The notes beneath the pieces were generated by a model. It did no database searches. It was not told where the DNA came from and worked only from the letters and a program-made list of their open reading frames with translations. Shown here piece after piece: positions 53,001-62,902 of a stretch of 64,000 nucleotides of DNA. Origin of the DNA: an uncultured Bacteroidales bacterium (GTDB taxonomy: Bacteria; Bacteroidota; Bacteroidia; Bacteroidales; P3); assembly GCA_947168665.1 (NCBI GenBank), contig CAMVMX010000015.1, forward strand, positions 1-64,000, in the 5' to 3' direction. Every line of letters starts with the position of its first letter. Within the stretch, counting starts at the first letter, position 1. The position numbers and the translations under genes are program-made.

Positions 53001-54425
53001 ATGGATCGTAGAGATTTTTTGAAAAGCATGGGTGCCGGGGCCTTGGTCACGGCAGCAATGGCGGCGGGATGCGACTCGCCCAACAAAACCAGTGCCGAAG
53101 GCTTCGCCACAGGCGAGGTGCCTACCGACAAGATGACCTACCGCACGGGCACCCACGGTGAGAAAGTGTCGCTGCTGGGCTACGGCTGCATGCGCCTCCC
53201 CTCCACCGAGGACGGCAAGGACGGCAACCAGACCGAAGGCGATCTGGACCAGGACCGCATCAATGAACTGACGGACTATGCCATCGAGCATGGCCTCAAC
53301 CTCTTCGACACCGCTCCGCGATACTGCAAGGCGCGGTCGGAGATTGCCATGGGCAAAGCCCTCAGCCGCCACCGCCGCGACGAGTATTTCGTCAGCACCA
53401 AACTCTCCAACCAGAACCCCGACCTCTGGACCAAGCAAGGCAGTATCGAGATGTTCGAGCAGTCGTTGGAGCGGCTTCAGGTGGACTATATTGATTTCTA
53501 CATGCTGCATTGCGTCGGTCTTCCGGGCCGCGACAAGCAGGGCAACCCCGTTCCGCCACACGAGACCTTCATGCGCCGCTTTATCGACAACGGTATGCTC
53601 GAGTGGCTTGTAGAGCAGCGTGCCAAAGGGCGCATCCGCAACCTCGGTTTCTCCTACCACGGCGATGTCAACGTCTTCGACGAGGCTCTGGCCATGCACG
53701 AGAAAATCCACTGGGACCACGTCCTCATCCAGCACAACTATATCAACTGGCAGCACGCCGCCTCCCTTTCACCCAATGGGGGAGGGGACGCCAACTCCGA
53801 ATACCTCTATGGCGAGCTGGCCAAGCGCGACATCCCCGTCTTTGTCATGGAGCCCCTGCTGGGCGGCCAGCTGGCCAACCTGCCCCAATTTGCCGTCGAC
53901 GAGCTCAAAAGCCGTGCCCCGGAGCAGAGCCTTGCCTCGTGGGCTTTCCGTTTTGCTGGCACCATGCCCCGCATCCTTACCGTGCTTAGCGGCATGACCT
54001 ACATGGAGCATCTGCAGGACAACCTCCGCACCATGGCCCCCCTCCATCCCCTCACCGACGACGAGATGTCGCTTCTCCGCTCCATTGCCGACCGCTATGT
54101 CGAGTTCCCCTTGGTGCCCTGCACCGGCTGCCAATACTGCATGCCCTGCCCCTACGGCATCGACATCCCAGGCAACTTCGCCCACTACAACAGGATGGTC
54201 AACGAAGGCAACCTGCTCGACGACCCCGGCGACGATGCCTCCAGCGACGAGCGCCGCGCCTACCGCAAAGCCCGCCGTACCTATCTCGTAAGCTACAACC
54301 GCGTCATGGAGCGCGACCGTCAGGCTGACCACTGCATCGGCTGTGGCCGCTGCCTGCATGAGTGTCCGCAAAGCATCAACATCCCCGAAAAACTGGCCGC
54401 CATCGAGCAGGTGCTGAAAGGCTGA
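53001..54425 (+). CDS. Tat-exported aldo/keto reductase with ferredoxin domain
   Basis: A 474-residue protein. A twin-arginine signal (MDRRDFLKSMGAGALVTAAM) ends in AAGC, so it is a Tat lipoprotein. An aldo/keto reductase barrel follows with the usual tetrad candidates: Asp and Tyr in LFDTAPRYCKAR, Lys in STKLS and His in YMLHCVG. The C-terminus has two 4Fe-4S motifs (CTGCQYCMPCPYGIDIPGN, CIGCGRCLHECPQSINIPEK). It is exported folded with its cofactors, matching the tatA and tatC genes immediately downstream. The electron partner and substrate are unknown. Confidence 0.92.
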   Translation: MDRRDFLKSMGAGALVTAAMAAGCDSPNKTSAEGFATGEVPTDKMTYRTGTHGEKVSLLGYGCMRLPSTEDGKDGNQTEGDLDQDRINELTDYAIEHGLNLFDTAPRYCKARSEIAMGKALSRHRRDEYFVSTKLSNQNPDLWTKQGSIEMFEQSLERLQVDYIDFYMLHCVGLPGRDKQGNPVPPHETFMRRFIDNGMLEWLVEQRAKGRIRNLGFSYHGDVNVFDEALAMHEKIHWDHVLIQHNYINWQHAASLSPNGGGDANSEYLYGELAKRDIPVFVMEPLLGGQLANLPQFAVDELKSRAPEQSLASWAFRFAGTMPRILTVLSGMTYMEHLQDNLRTMAPLHPLTDDEMSLLRSIADRYVEFPLVPCTGCQYCMPCPYGIDIPGNFAHYNRMVNEGNLLDDPGDDASSDERRAYRKARRTYLVSYNRVMERDRQADHCIGCGRCLHECPQSINIPEKLAAIEQVLKG

Positions 54426-54488
54426 CACCTCCACCCCATTGCAATTAATCACCAGCGGCGGCGAGCCGCACAATTTATAGACAATCGT

Positions 54489-54680
54489 ATGAGCATCCTA
54501 TTTATCGGCACGACAGAAATCATCGTCATCGTTCTTGTGGTCCTGCTGCTCTTCGGTGGCAAGAAAATCCCCGAGCTGATGCACGGCATGGGCAAAGGGG
54601 TAAAGAGTTTCAAGGACGGCATGAGCGGCCTTGAAGACTCCGCCAAGCAGTCCGACAAAAAAGACGGCGACCCCCAATAA
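54489..54680 (+). CDS. tatA: Sec-independent translocase protein TatA
   Basis: A 63-residue TatA/E protein. One membrane helix ([20 protein letters not shown], with the conserved FGxxKxPEL hinge) and an amphipathic helix ([15 protein letters not shown]) are followed by a charged tail. It forms the translocation pore with TatC. tatC follows after 69 bases, and a Tat substrate gene lies just upstream. No tatB is seen, as usual in Bacteroidota. Confidence 0.95.
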   Translation: MSILFIGTTEIIVIVLVVLLLFGGKKIPELMHGMGKGVKSFKDGMSGLEDSAKQSDKKDGDPQ

Positions 54681-54749
54681 CTATTCCCCGACCGCCGGGC
54701 GGCCACATTCGCTGTGCGTCCGCCGGGCGGTCCACCGCTCTCTGTAGGC

Positions 54750-55514
54750 ATGGATTTCTGGGGCCATCTTGACGAGTTGCGTGGCTGTCTGCTCAAAGCC
54801 CTTGCGGCGGCGGCGGTGGCCATGGTGGCGGCATTCTGTTGCAAGGAATGGCTTTTTGCCGTCGTTATGGCTCCCAGCCTCGACACCTTCGTCACCTATC
54901 GCCTTCTGGAACGGCTGACCGGACTCCGCGCCCACTTCCACATCTCGCTTTTCAACCCCGAACTGGCGCAACAGTTCATCGTCCACATGCGCATGGCCCT
55001 CTGGGCCGGGGTTCTTGTTGTCTCCCCCTACATCATCTACCTCCTCTTCCGGTTCGTTTCGCCGGGACTCTACGACCGCGAGCGCCGTCCGGCTGTCAAA
55101 GCCGTGGTGGGCGGTAGTGTGATGTTCCTGGCCGGGGTGCTGCTCAACTACTTCCTCATCTTCCCGCTCACCTTCCGTTTCCTCGGCACCTACCAGGTCG
55201 ATCCCTCCGTCCCCAACCAGATTTCCCTCACCTCATATATCGACATGCTGCTCATGCTCAGTTTCCTCATGGGCGTTGTGTTCGAGCTGCCCGTGGTGGC
55301 GTGGCTGCTGGCCAAAGTGGGTCTTCTGCACTCCTCGTTCATGCGCCGCTACCGCCGCCAGGCCGTCGTGGCGGTCCTCATCATTGCCGCTGTTATCACC
55401 CCCACAGGCGATGCCCTCACCCTCTCGCTCGTGGCACTGCCCATCTATGCACTTTATGAAGCCAGCATCGCCGTTGTGCGCCGCACCGAGCGCCATCGGC
55501 TTCCCGCAAACTGA
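54750..55514 (+). CDS. tatC: Sec-independent translocase protein TatC
   Basis: A 254-residue TatC with six membrane helices. It has the N-terminal MDFWGHLDELRGCLLKAL (conserved HLxELR) and the later SFLMGVVFELPVV signature with its Glu. It recognises twin-arginine signals. The ATG at 54750 was chosen because HLDELR must lie near the N-terminus; an upstream GTG at 54714 adds 12 residues. Confidence 0.95.
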   Translation: MDFWGHLDELRGCLLKALAAAAVAMVAAFCCKEWLFAVVMAPSLDTFVTYRLLERLTGLRAHFHISLFNPELAQQFIVHMRMALWAGVLVVSPYIIYLLFRFVSPGLYDRERRPAVKAVVGGSVMFLAGVLLNYFLIFPLTFRFLGTYQVDPSVPNQISLTSYIDMLLMLSFLMGVVFELPVVAWLLAKVGLLHSSFMRRYRRQAVVAVLIIAAVITPTGDALTLSLVALPIYALYEASIAVVRRTERHRLPAN

Positions 55515-55550
55515 ATACAAACACCATAGTCCATTCATATCCCCACCATC

Positions 55551-58274
55551 ATGAAACGAATCCTCCTCCTCGCCGTCATCGCCCTTTCTGCACTTGCTCC
55601 GCTTCAAGCCCAGCATGCCGCCGCAAAGCTGGCCCAGCGCATATTGGGCAACAAAGCCAAATACTTCGAGTTTTACCATCGTCCCGACACCGCCGATGTC
55701 TTCGTCCTCTACACTGCGGGAGGCAGGATATGCATCGAGGGCAACAACGACAACACCATGGCCATGGGACTCAACTACTACCTCAAAGAATACCTCAACG
55801 TCCACGTGTCGTGGTATGCCGACCAGCCCGTCGAGCTGCCAACGCGCATGGTTCGGGTACCCCACCAGGTGGTGCGCCGGTGCGATGTGCCGCTGCGTTT
55901 CTTCCTCAATTACTGCACCTATGGCTACACCATGCCTTGGTGGCAGTGGCCCCAGTGGGAGCGCTTCATCGACTGGATGGCCCTCAACGGGGTCAACATG
56001 CCCCTTGCCCTCACCGGCCAAGAAGCCGTCTGGCAGCAAGTGTGGCGCGAGATGGGGATGACCGACGACGAGATACGCTCCTACTTCAGCGGCCCCGCAC
56101 ACCTCCCCTGGCACCGCATGGCCAACCTCGACTCTTTTGGTGGCCCGCTGCCTCAGTCGTGGATCGACGGCCAGCGCGACCTGCAACGCAAAATCCTTGC
56201 CCGCGAGCGCGAACTTGGCATGACCCCCGTCCTGCCAGCCTTTGCCGGACACATTCCCCGCCAGATAGCCCAGCGCTTCCCCCAGGCCGACACCAAGATG
56301 CTCAACGGATGGTGCGGTTTCGAACCCACCTGCTTCCTCGACCCCACCGACAGCCTCTTTGCCCGCATCCAGAAGTCCTATCTTTCCAAACAGGCAGCCC
56401 TCTATGGCACCAACCACGTCTACGCCATCGACCCCTTCAACGAGATGGACCCTCCCAGCTGGGACACCGCCTATCTCTCCTCCCTCTCCTCCCACATCTT
56501 TAGTTCCCTCACCCAGTCCGACCCCCACGCTTGGTGGTTGCAGATGTCATGGGTCTTCTACTATAAACGCAAGCAATGGACCCCCGAGCGGCTCAAAGCC
56601 TACCTCACCGCCGTTCCCCGGGGGCGGATGGTGCTGCTCGACTATTTCTGCGAGAAGACCGAAGTGTGGCGCCACACCGATGCCTTCTACGGCCAGCCCT
56701 TCATCTGGTGCTACCTCGGCAACTTCGGCGGCAACACCATGCTTGTGGGCGACCTCCACGACCTCCATGCCCGCCTCGACAGTCTCTCCGCGGCCCACCT
56801 CCCCAACATGCTGGGTGTGGGCTCCACCCTCGAGAGTTTCGACCCCAGCCCCCAGATATTCGAATTCCTGCTCGAACATCCCTGGCACCTCAGCCATGCC
56901 AACACCGCCGTGTCCGATTTCGTGGCCCGCTGGGCCGACCTCCGCTACGGGGGCGAGAGCCGCTCCTGCCGCCAGGCATGGCAGCTCCTGGCCGACTCTG
57001 TCTATCGCGACGGCTCCTTCTATGGCATGGGTACGCAGATGGTGGCCCGGCCCTCGCTTGCCGGCCACGGCACCTACTACACCAAGCCCTACCACTCCTA
57101 CGACAACGCCACACTCCTCCGCGCCGTGCGGCTGCTGATGGAGAGTCCCTCAGCCCGCAGCACCTACCGCTACGATGTGGCCAACCTCCTGAGCCAGTGG
57201 CTCGGCAACCACTTTATGGAAGTGCGCGACGCCTACACCGATGCCTACCGCCACGGCGATACCGCCCTCATGCACCGCTATGCCCGCATCGCCCTCGGCA
57301 TGATAGCCGATGCCGACGAACTCCTCTCCACCATCGACCCCTTCGACTACTACGCCTGGGCCGGCCAGGCACGCAACTGGGGCAATACCCAAAGCGAAAA
57401 AGATTATTACGAGGCCTCGGCCCGCACGCTGCTCACCGTGTGGGGCGGCCCGGTGCTTAACGACTATGCCAACCGCATGTGGGGCGGTCTGCTTCGCGAC
57501 TACTACCGCACACGCTGGAGCCTCTTTTTCCAAGCCGTCGACACCTCCCTTGCCGCTGGAGTCCCCTTCGACCAGAAGCGGTTCGACACCTCCCTCGCCC
57601 ACTTCGAGCAGCGCTGGGCCCGCACCGGCAGCCCCGCCACCTCGCCGCAGCACCGTCCCGCCACCCTCGACGTGGCATCCCGCATACTCGACCGCGAAGC
57701 CTCTGGCCAATATGCCGTCCCCAACCGCGCCCGGCAGGTGCTGTCCGACTACCTGTGCCGCTTCCCCCAGGCGCAACTGCAGGATGTCTACAAACTCTGC
57801 TTCCAGGACATCTACGGCCCCGGCCACATCATCAAAGACTCCGCCACCTGCGCCGGCTACATCCTCCGCGAAATGGAGCAGGTCGACACCGCCGACACCC
57901 GCTACCCCGACTACGAATACGCCGGCATCGAGGGTAACTATGTGCGCGTCAACATCAAAATCCTCAAACAGCACCGCTTCGACCTCGGACGCTTCGTCCA
58001 GCTCCTCATGCTCAGCGCCCGGCAGGACAAGCCCATGCCCCTCTACGACTGGCGCGGCCAGTGGCAGAGGCTGCAGACCCTCCTCGGCACCTTCCAGCCC
58101 CGCCCGCTCAACTTCGAGGCCGACGCCGCTGCCCTGCAGCAGGTCTTTGACCGTGGCGACTACGTTTTCCACCACAGCGCCCGCTTCAACCAAGCCTATG
58201 CACCCCACTACCGCCTCATCCGCCGCGACCTTTTCGAGCGCGAAATCCTCCCGGCGCTTGCCCCAACCCGTTGA
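55551..58274 (+). CDS. GH89 alpha-N-acetylglucosaminidase (NAGLU-like)
   Basis: A 907-residue secreted glycoside hydrolase. A signal peptide ends near PLQAQ. The NAGLU N-domain follows (KLAQRILGNKAKYFEFY), then the catalytic barrel with NGVNMPLALTGQEAVWQQVW, YAIDPFNEMDPPSW (acid/base Glu candidate) and GVGSTLESFDPSPQIFEFL (nucleophile Glu candidate), and the helical C-domain with WWVSYAATR-like family regions. It removes terminal alpha-N-acetylglucosamine, as found on host mucins and heparan sulfate. It has no type IX sorting domain, so it is likely periplasmic. Confidence 0.95.
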   Translation: MKRILLLAVIALSALAPLQAQHAAAKLAQRILGNKAKYFEFYHRPDTADVFVLYTAGGRICIEGNNDNTMAMGLNYYLKEYLNVHVSWYADQPVELPTRMVRVPHQVVRRCDVPLRFFLNYCTYGYTMPWWQWPQWERFIDWMALNGVNMPLALTGQEAVWQQVWREMGMTDDEIRSYFSGPAHLPWHRMANLDSFGGPLPQSWIDGQRDLQRKILARERELGMTPVLPAFAGHIPRQIAQRFPQADTKMLNGWCGFEPTCFLDPTDSLFARIQKSYLSKQAALYGTNHVYAIDPFNEMDPPSWDTAYLSSLSSHIFSSLTQSDPHAWWLQMSWVFYYKRKQWTPERLKAYLTAVPRGRMVLLDYFCEKTEVWRHTDAFYGQPFIWCYLGNFGGNTMLVGDLHDLHARLDSLSAAHLPNMLGVGSTLESFDPSPQIFEFLLEHPWHLSHANTAVSDFVARWADLRYGGESRSCRQAWQLLADSVYRDGSFYGMGTQMVARPSLAGHGTYYTKPYHSYDNATLLRAVRLLMESPSARSTYRYDVANLLSQWLGNHFMEVRDAYTDAYRHGDTALMHRYARIALGMIADADELLSTIDPFDYYAWAGQARNWGNTQSEKDYYEASARTLLTVWGGPVLNDYANRMWGGLLRDYYRTRWSLFFQAVDTSLAAGVPFDQKRFDTSLAHFEQRWARTGSPATSPQHRPATLDVASRILDREASGQYAVPNRARQVLSDYLCRFPQAQLQDVYKLCFQDIYGPGHIIKDSATCAGYILREMEQVDTADTRYPDYEYAGIEGNYVRVNIKILKQHRFDLGRFVQLLMLSARQDKPMPLYDWRGQWQRLQTLLGTFQPRPLNFEADAAALQQVFDRGDYVFHHSARFNQAYAPHYRLIRRDLFEREILPALAPTR

Positions 58275-58690
58275 CAGCTTCGCTCGCCCTCCGGCCTTTC
58301 CGCGCCACAGGACTGTCATAGCTTCTCCCGGCGGCCGAGGATATGGCAACTGAGTGTTCTATATCTGCTGCAAAACGATTGGGGATAGAGAGAACTGGCA
58401 GCATCCCGCCCTTGTTGCCGCAGGTCTGTGGCCGGGAGTGGAGGCTGCTTTGTGCGGGAGTCCCGTCCTGTATGCCGGTTTGGCGGCTGCGGTATGAACA
58501 AGGTGTTGAAAAATAGGCGATACGGCGGTATTGAAATCTTGCCGAAAAAGTGTATCTTTGCATCTGCGTTTAGTGTGGACGGTTGCTTTGTTGGCTATGG
58601 TAAGGTTTTGATATTTAGAATAATATTAACGGATGGCCGGAGGATGGCCGTCTGCAAAAAATAAAGTACAGTTAATTGTAAAGACACGAT
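58275..58690. other. Intergenic region before the alkaline phosphatase gene
   Basis: About 415 bases without a supported gene. The right third holds the alkaline phosphatase promoter and a leader of about 120 nt. Confidence 0.45.
58531..58560 (+). promoter_or_regulatory. Promoter for the alkaline phosphatase gene
   Basis: TTG (58531-58533), exactly 19 bases, TATCTTTG (58553-58560): full consensus. No Pho-box-like operator was recognised. Confidence 0.65.
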
Positions 58691-59785
58691 ATGAAAAAAG
58701 TATTGATTCTCATCATCTGCCTGTTGCCGGTCGTGGCCACAGCTCAGCGGCCTAAGCACAGCACGGTTGTCGCGGAGGCACCGCGGAATGTTATCTTCGT
58801 GGTTGGCGACGGCATGGGCACGGCCCAGGTCTATTCATCGATTGTGGCGCAGCGCAGCCATCGCAGTGCCTTTATGCGGTTCCCGTTCAGCGGCTTTTCC
58901 CAAACTTATTCCTACAACCGCTACACCACCGACTCGGGTGCCGGCGGGTCTGCCCTCATGACTGGTCACAAGGTGGAGAACCACCATGTTGCCAAGGGTC
59001 CCGACGGGACGGAGTATAACTCGTTCCTTATTGATGCCAAGCGCTTTTTTGGCAAGGCGGCGGGCTTTGTGGTGACGAGCAGTGTGCTGGACGCCACTCC
59101 GGCATCGACCTATGCCCATGTGGCGAACCGCAAATCGTTTGACACCATTAGCATGCAGATGGCGCTTTGTCCCTTCGAGGTGATGATTGGGGGCGACAAG
59201 AATCATTTTCTGCCCGCCAACCGCAAGGATGGGAAGTCGCCGATCGACACGCTGAGGAGACGCGGATATGACATGGTGTATACTATGGACGACATGACGC
59301 GGAGCCGCAGCCCCCGCATCTGCGGCCTGCTGACGCCCGACAATCCCCCCATGGCCACGGAGCGCGGCCCGATGCTGACCCTTTCGGCCCTCAAGGCTAT
59401 TGAGACGTTGAACCGAAACGACAACGGCTTTGTGCTGATGATTGAGGGTTCGCAGATTGACTGGGCTTGCCACAACAATGACAGTCTGTATCTCGCTGCG
59501 GAGATGGCGGATTTTGAACAGATGCTTAATGCGGTGCTCGATTTTGCCGAGCGCGACGGGCAGACCCTTGTGGTGGTCACGGCCGACCACGAGACAGGTG
59601 GCCTCACCTTGCTCAAAGGCGACATCGAGGCCGGGGTGAGCCGCCCCACTTGGGCCACTGGCGGACATTCCGGAGTGATGGTCCCGGTGTTCTCGTTCGG
59701 GCCTGGAGCCTCACACTTCAGCGGCGTTATGCAGAATACGGATTTTTATAACAAGCTGATGCTGCTGATGTCGGTTGCGAAATGA
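58691..59785 (+). CDS. Alkaline phosphatase
   Basis: A 364-residue PhoA-superfamily phosphomonoesterase, exported (signal ending ATAQ). Metal and catalytic sites are visible: VVGDGMGTAQ, TDSGAGGSALMTGHK (catalytic Ser in TDS), EGSQIDWACHNND, VTADHETGGLTL and GGHSGVMVPV. Shorter than E. coli PhoA but normal for the Bacteroidota group. It releases phosphate from periplasmic organophosphates. An AtoE-type transporter gene follows after 74 bases. Confidence 0.94.
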   Translation: MKKVLILIICLLPVVATAQRPKHSTVVAEAPRNVIFVVGDGMGTAQVYSSIVAQRSHRSAFMRFPFSGFSQTYSYNRYTTDSGAGGSALMTGHKVENHHVAKGPDGTEYNSFLIDAKRFFGKAAGFVVTSSVLDATPASTYAHVANRKSFDTISMQMALCPFEVMIGGDKNHFLPANRKDGKSPIDTLRRRGYDMVYTMDDMTRSRSPRICGLLTPDNPPMATERGPMLTLSALKAIETLNRNDNGFVLMIEGSQIDWACHNNDSLYLAAEMADFEQMLNAVLDFAERDGQTLVVVTADHETGGLTLLKGDIEAGVSRPTWATGGHSGVMVPVFSFGPGASHFSGVMQNTDFYNKLMLLMSVAK

Positions 59786-59859
59786 ACATTGGTCGGGGTT
59801 AGGCGGATGCCTCGGAAAGGACGAGGTGTCGGCGGCCCTGTTATTCTATACGTTGCCTT

Positions 59860-61203
59860 ATGATAAAATTCTGTGTACGCATGGTGCAGCGGTGGCTGCC
59901 CGAACCATTTATCTTTGCTATTATCCTGACCCTTGTGGCGGCCATTCTGGCCATGCCCATCTGCCGTCAGACACCGCTCGAGGTGATAGACCACTGGGGT
60001 GGAGGTGTGTGGAACCTACTGGCCTTTGCCATGCAGATGGCGCTGGTGCTGGTGTGCGGCTCGACACTGGCCGCGGCCCCTGTGGTCAAACGGGGCATTA
60101 GCCTGCTGGCCGGGATACCCAAGACCCCCGTGGCAGCCATCGCGCTGGTGACGGGCGTTTCGGCATTGGCCTGCTGGCTCAACTGGGGCTTTGGCCTCAT
60201 TGTGGGGGTCATCTTTGCCAAAGAGATAGCCCGCAAGATGCCCACGATTGATTATCGGCTGCTCATCGCCTCGGCCTATAGTGGCTTTGTAGTGTGGCAT
60301 GCCGGTCTTTCGGGTTCCATCCCCTTGACTATGGCCACGCCCGGTGAGGCCCTCACCAAGGCCACCAATGGGGTGCTGACGGCTCCCGTGCCTATTTCGC
60401 AGACCATTCTCGACCCTCACAATCTGGTCATGGTGTTGGTGGTGATGATGGCCATCGTGGTGACCAACTCGCTGATGTATCCCAAGAAAGACGTGGTGAC
60501 GGTTGATCCCGCACTCCTCGACGAGGAGACCCCGGCTCCGAAGCCTCCGCAAGGCTCCCTCACTCCCGCCCAGCGGATGGAGCATTCGCGTCTGCTGTCG
60601 TGGATTGTGTCGGGCATCGGGTTGGTGTATCTGGTGTACCATTTGGGGTGGGGCGGTGGCTCGTTTGACCTCGGAAGTGTGATTATGCTTTTCCTCTTTC
60701 TGGGCTTGCTGCTGCATGGCACCCCGCTGGCTTATGTGCGTGCGTTTACCCAGGCCTCGAAGGGTGCGTCGGGCATCATACTCCAGTTCCCTTTCTATGC
60801 GGGCATTATGGGCATCATCACCGGTGTCGGGGCCAGCGGCATCTCGTTTGGCACTGTGCTGGCAGATGCGTGCATCTCTATCTCCAACGCCACAACCTAT
60901 CCGTTGCTCACCTTCCTTTGCGCCGCAGTGCTGAATATGTTTGTGCCTTCGGGCGGTGGCCATTGGGCCATTCAGGCTCCCATCATGTTTGCCGCCGGTG
61001 CCGACCTGGGTGTGGACCCGGGGCTTACGGGCACGGCTATAGCCTGGGGCGACGCATGGACCAACCTGATACAGCCTTTCTGGGCCATCCCCGCACTGGC
61101 CATAGCCAAGCTCGACGCCAAGGATATAATGGGTTTCTGCTTGGTGGACCTTGTGGTGACCGGGATTGTTATCTGCGGCGGGTTGCTGATATGGGCGATG
61201 TAG
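59860..61203 (+). CDS. Short-chain fatty acid transporter (AtoE family)
   Basis: A 447-residue membrane protein with 10-12 helices. The start CVRMVQRWLPEPFIFAIILT and later CWLNWGFGLIVGVIFAKEIA, HAGLSGSIPLTMATPG and FVPSGGGHWAIQAPIM are characteristic of the AtoE/TIGR00366 family. It is presumed to move butyrate, acetoacetate or related acids. The HD-domain gene starts 12 bases after the stop. Confidence 0.92.
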   Translation: MIKFCVRMVQRWLPEPFIFAIILTLVAAILAMPICRQTPLEVIDHWGGGVWNLLAFAMQMALVLVCGSTLAAAPVVKRGISLLAGIPKTPVAAIALVTGVSALACWLNWGFGLIVGVIFAKEIARKMPTIDYRLLIASAYSGFVVWHAGLSGSIPLTMATPGEALTKATNGVLTAPVPISQTILDPHNLVMVLVVMMAIVVTNSLMYPKKDVVTVDPALLDEETPAPKPPQGSLTPAQRMEHSRLLSWIVSGIGLVYLVYHLGWGGGSFDLGSVIMLFLFLGLLLHGTPLAYVRAFTQASKGASGIILQFPFYAGIMGIITGVGASGISFGTVLADACISISNATTYPLLTFLCAAVLNMFVPSGGGHWAIQAPIMFAAGADLGVDPGLTGTAIAWGDAWTNLIQPFWAIPALAIAKLDAKDIMGFCLVDLVVTGIVICGGLLIWAM

Positions 61204-61215
61204 CCGCTGTTGAGA

Positions 61216-61653
61216 ATGGAAGAATTGACGCTGCTGTTGCAAAAGGCCCGCGCCATTGCCGAGGAGGCTCATCGGGGGCAGGTGGACAAAGGGGGGAGCC
61301 CGTATGTCCAGCACCCGGTGCGTGTGGCTGAGGCTTGTTGCACGCCGGAGGCCAAGGTGGCGGCACTGCTGCACGACACCATCGAGGACGGAGGCGTGAC
61401 GGCTGGCTATCTGCGCGAACAGGGTTTCCCCGATAGTATTGTCGAGGCTGTGGTAGCCCTCACCCGGCAGGAAGGGGAGGATTATGAAGACTACGTGCGG
61501 CGGGTGGCAGCCAACCCCATAGGCCGCGAAGTGAAACTGGCCGACCTGTCGGACAATATGGACATCAGCCGCATCCCGCACCCCACAAACAGGGACTGGA
61601 GCCGGCTTGAAAAGTACCGCCGGGCGTGGCGGCTCCTGTGTCGGCAAAAATAA
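61216..61653 (+). CDS. HD-domain protein, SpoT/MESH1 hydrolase-like
   Basis: A 145-residue small hydrolase. It matches the HD domain of RelA/SpoT: AHRGQVDKGGSPYVQHPVRVA, AALLHDTIEDGG (His-Asp metal site) and VKLADLSDNMD. It lacks the synthetase, TGS and ACT domains, so it resembles small alarmone hydrolases of the MESH1 type or other nucleotide phosphohydrolases. ATG 61216 was chosen; TTG 61210 would add two residues. Confidence 0.87.
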   Translation: MEELTLLLQKARAIAEEAHRGQVDKGGSPYVQHPVRVAEACCTPEAKVAALLHDTIEDGGVTAGYLREQGFPDSIVEAVVALTRQEGEDYEDYVRRVAANPIGREVKLADLSDNMDISRIPHPTNRDWSRLEKYRRAWRLLCRQK

Positions 61654-61688
61654 AAGCAGACTTTTTATAGTAAGTGAAAAAAAAGTTG

Positions 61689-61696
61689 TATCTTTG
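61689..61696 (+). promoter_or_regulatory. -7 box for the phosphoribosyltransferase gene
   Basis: TATCTTTG, an exact consensus match, 40 bases before the ATG at 61737. Confidence 0.55.
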
Positions 61697-61736
61697 CAAA
61701 ATCGAAATTTAAATTATTTCATATATCGCGCATACA

Positions 61737-62312
61737 ATGAATTATCTTGACATAATCAATCACTACCCCGACTTCCCGAAGGAGGGCGTTGACTTTATTG
61801 ACATCCTGCCCTTCCTGCACAACAAGGAAGCCTTCAACCAGCTGATAGCCGACATCGACGCACACACCCACTGCCCCAACGTGGCGACAGTCGAAGCCCG
61901 CGGATTCCTCTTTGCGGCACCCCTGCTCAGCTGCTCCCGGAGGGTGAGCACCATCATCCCCATCCGCAAAAAGGGCAAACTCCCCTACAGCGAAGGCGAC
62001 CTCCACGACGTGGCGATTGAAAAAGAATATGGCAGCGACCACGTCTACTACAGGCTCAGCGACATCGCCGCCGGCACCCCAGAGGGCGACACCTTCAACA
62101 TCACCTTCTTTGACGACGTGCTGGCCACCGGAGGCACCGCCATGGGAATAGCCCAAAGCCTGAACCGCGAAGTGATACATATCGACGGGAAGGACTACAA
62201 AGTCAAAGTGAAGGAATTCCTCTTCATGGTGGAATTCCCAGACCTCTACGACCACCAAGCCCTCAACGCCATAGCGCCTGTCCACTCCTTCGTCCAGATT
62301 GAAGGAGACTAA
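61737..62312 (+). CDS. Adenine phosphoribosyltransferase-type enzyme
   Basis: A 191-residue type I phosphoribosyltransferase. The N-terminal YPDFPKEGVDFIDILPFL is the APT form of PGFPKPGI-F-D-PL, VEARGFLFAAPL matches the APT hood segment, and FFDDVLATGGTA is the PRPP-binding motif. It would salvage adenine to AMP. The sequence is more divergent than standard Apt (insertion at EKEYGSDHVYYRLSDIAAG, longer end), so another base substrate is possible. Confidence 0.85.
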   Translation: MNYLDIINHYPDFPKEGVDFIDILPFLHNKEAFNQLIADIDAHTHCPNVATVEARGFLFAAPLLSCSRRVSTIIPIRKKGKLPYSEGDLHDVAIEKEYGSDHVYYRLSDIAAGTPEGDTFNITFFDDVLATGGTAMGIAQSLNREVIHIDGKDYKVKVKEFLFMVEFPDLYDHQALNAIAPVHSFVQIEGD

Positions 62313-62426
62313 TGCTTGAAAGTTTGAGCGTGGGAAAGATTGAAAGAGACCGTCACCTGGCCGCGCACCCACACATCAGCACATACACCAAACAGATTAT
62401 CAATCAAGAAAAAACATACAGACACA

Positions 62427-62831
62427 ATGAAGAGACTATTATTAATCCTTTCGGCGGCATTATGCCTGGCCCTCACCTCGTGCTACAAAGAGTCGCATTA
62501 CACAGTCCAATATCTCGACCGTGACACGGAAGTGGCCAATGTCACCCTGTTCGAGTATGACTATAGCTTCGACCTTGTCAAGACACAGGAACTGAAATTT
62601 GTCGACCCCGACAAAATATATGAAATCACCTCCTCAGACCTCGCCCACTACGTGGTGGTAGGAGTTGAGGGCATAGTTGGCGGGCATATCATCGAGTGGT
62701 ATTCAGCCCACTACTACCAACTCGACTCCAGCAATCCCATCCACCTCGACATCAGCTTTGTCGACATGGACGCATCCGACCAGAACCCCGTCGACCCCAA
62801 CCACCGGGTGCATCAATACCTCCACAAATAG
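62427..62831 (+). CDS. Small predicted lipoprotein
   Basis: A 134-residue protein with a lipoprotein signal (LALTSC, Cys19) and a beta-rich, acidic body (YTVQYLDRDTEVANVTLFEY) ending in a His-rich tail. The family is not recognised. The start at 62427 begins the signal peptide; the open upstream frame is ignored. It lies 114 bases after the phosphoribosyltransferase gene. Confidence 0.75.
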   Translation: MKRLLLILSAALCLALTSCYKESHYTVQYLDRDTEVANVTLFEYDYSFDLVKTQELKFVDPDKIYEITSSDLAHYVVVGVEGIVGGHIIEWYSAHYYQLDSSNPIHLDISFVDMDASDQNPVDPNHRVHQYLHK

Positions 62832-62866
62832 AATGTGTTAATGCGTTAATGTGTTAATGCGTTAGT
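62832..62866. repeat. Short tandem repeat (TGTGTTAA/TGCGTTAA)
   Basis: Four 8-base units alternating TGTGTTAA and TGCGTTAA, directly after the small lipoprotein gene. Confidence 0.6.
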
Positions 62867-62902
62867 CTTTTGACTGCGCCAGACACTTCCGCATTCCCGC
62901 AT

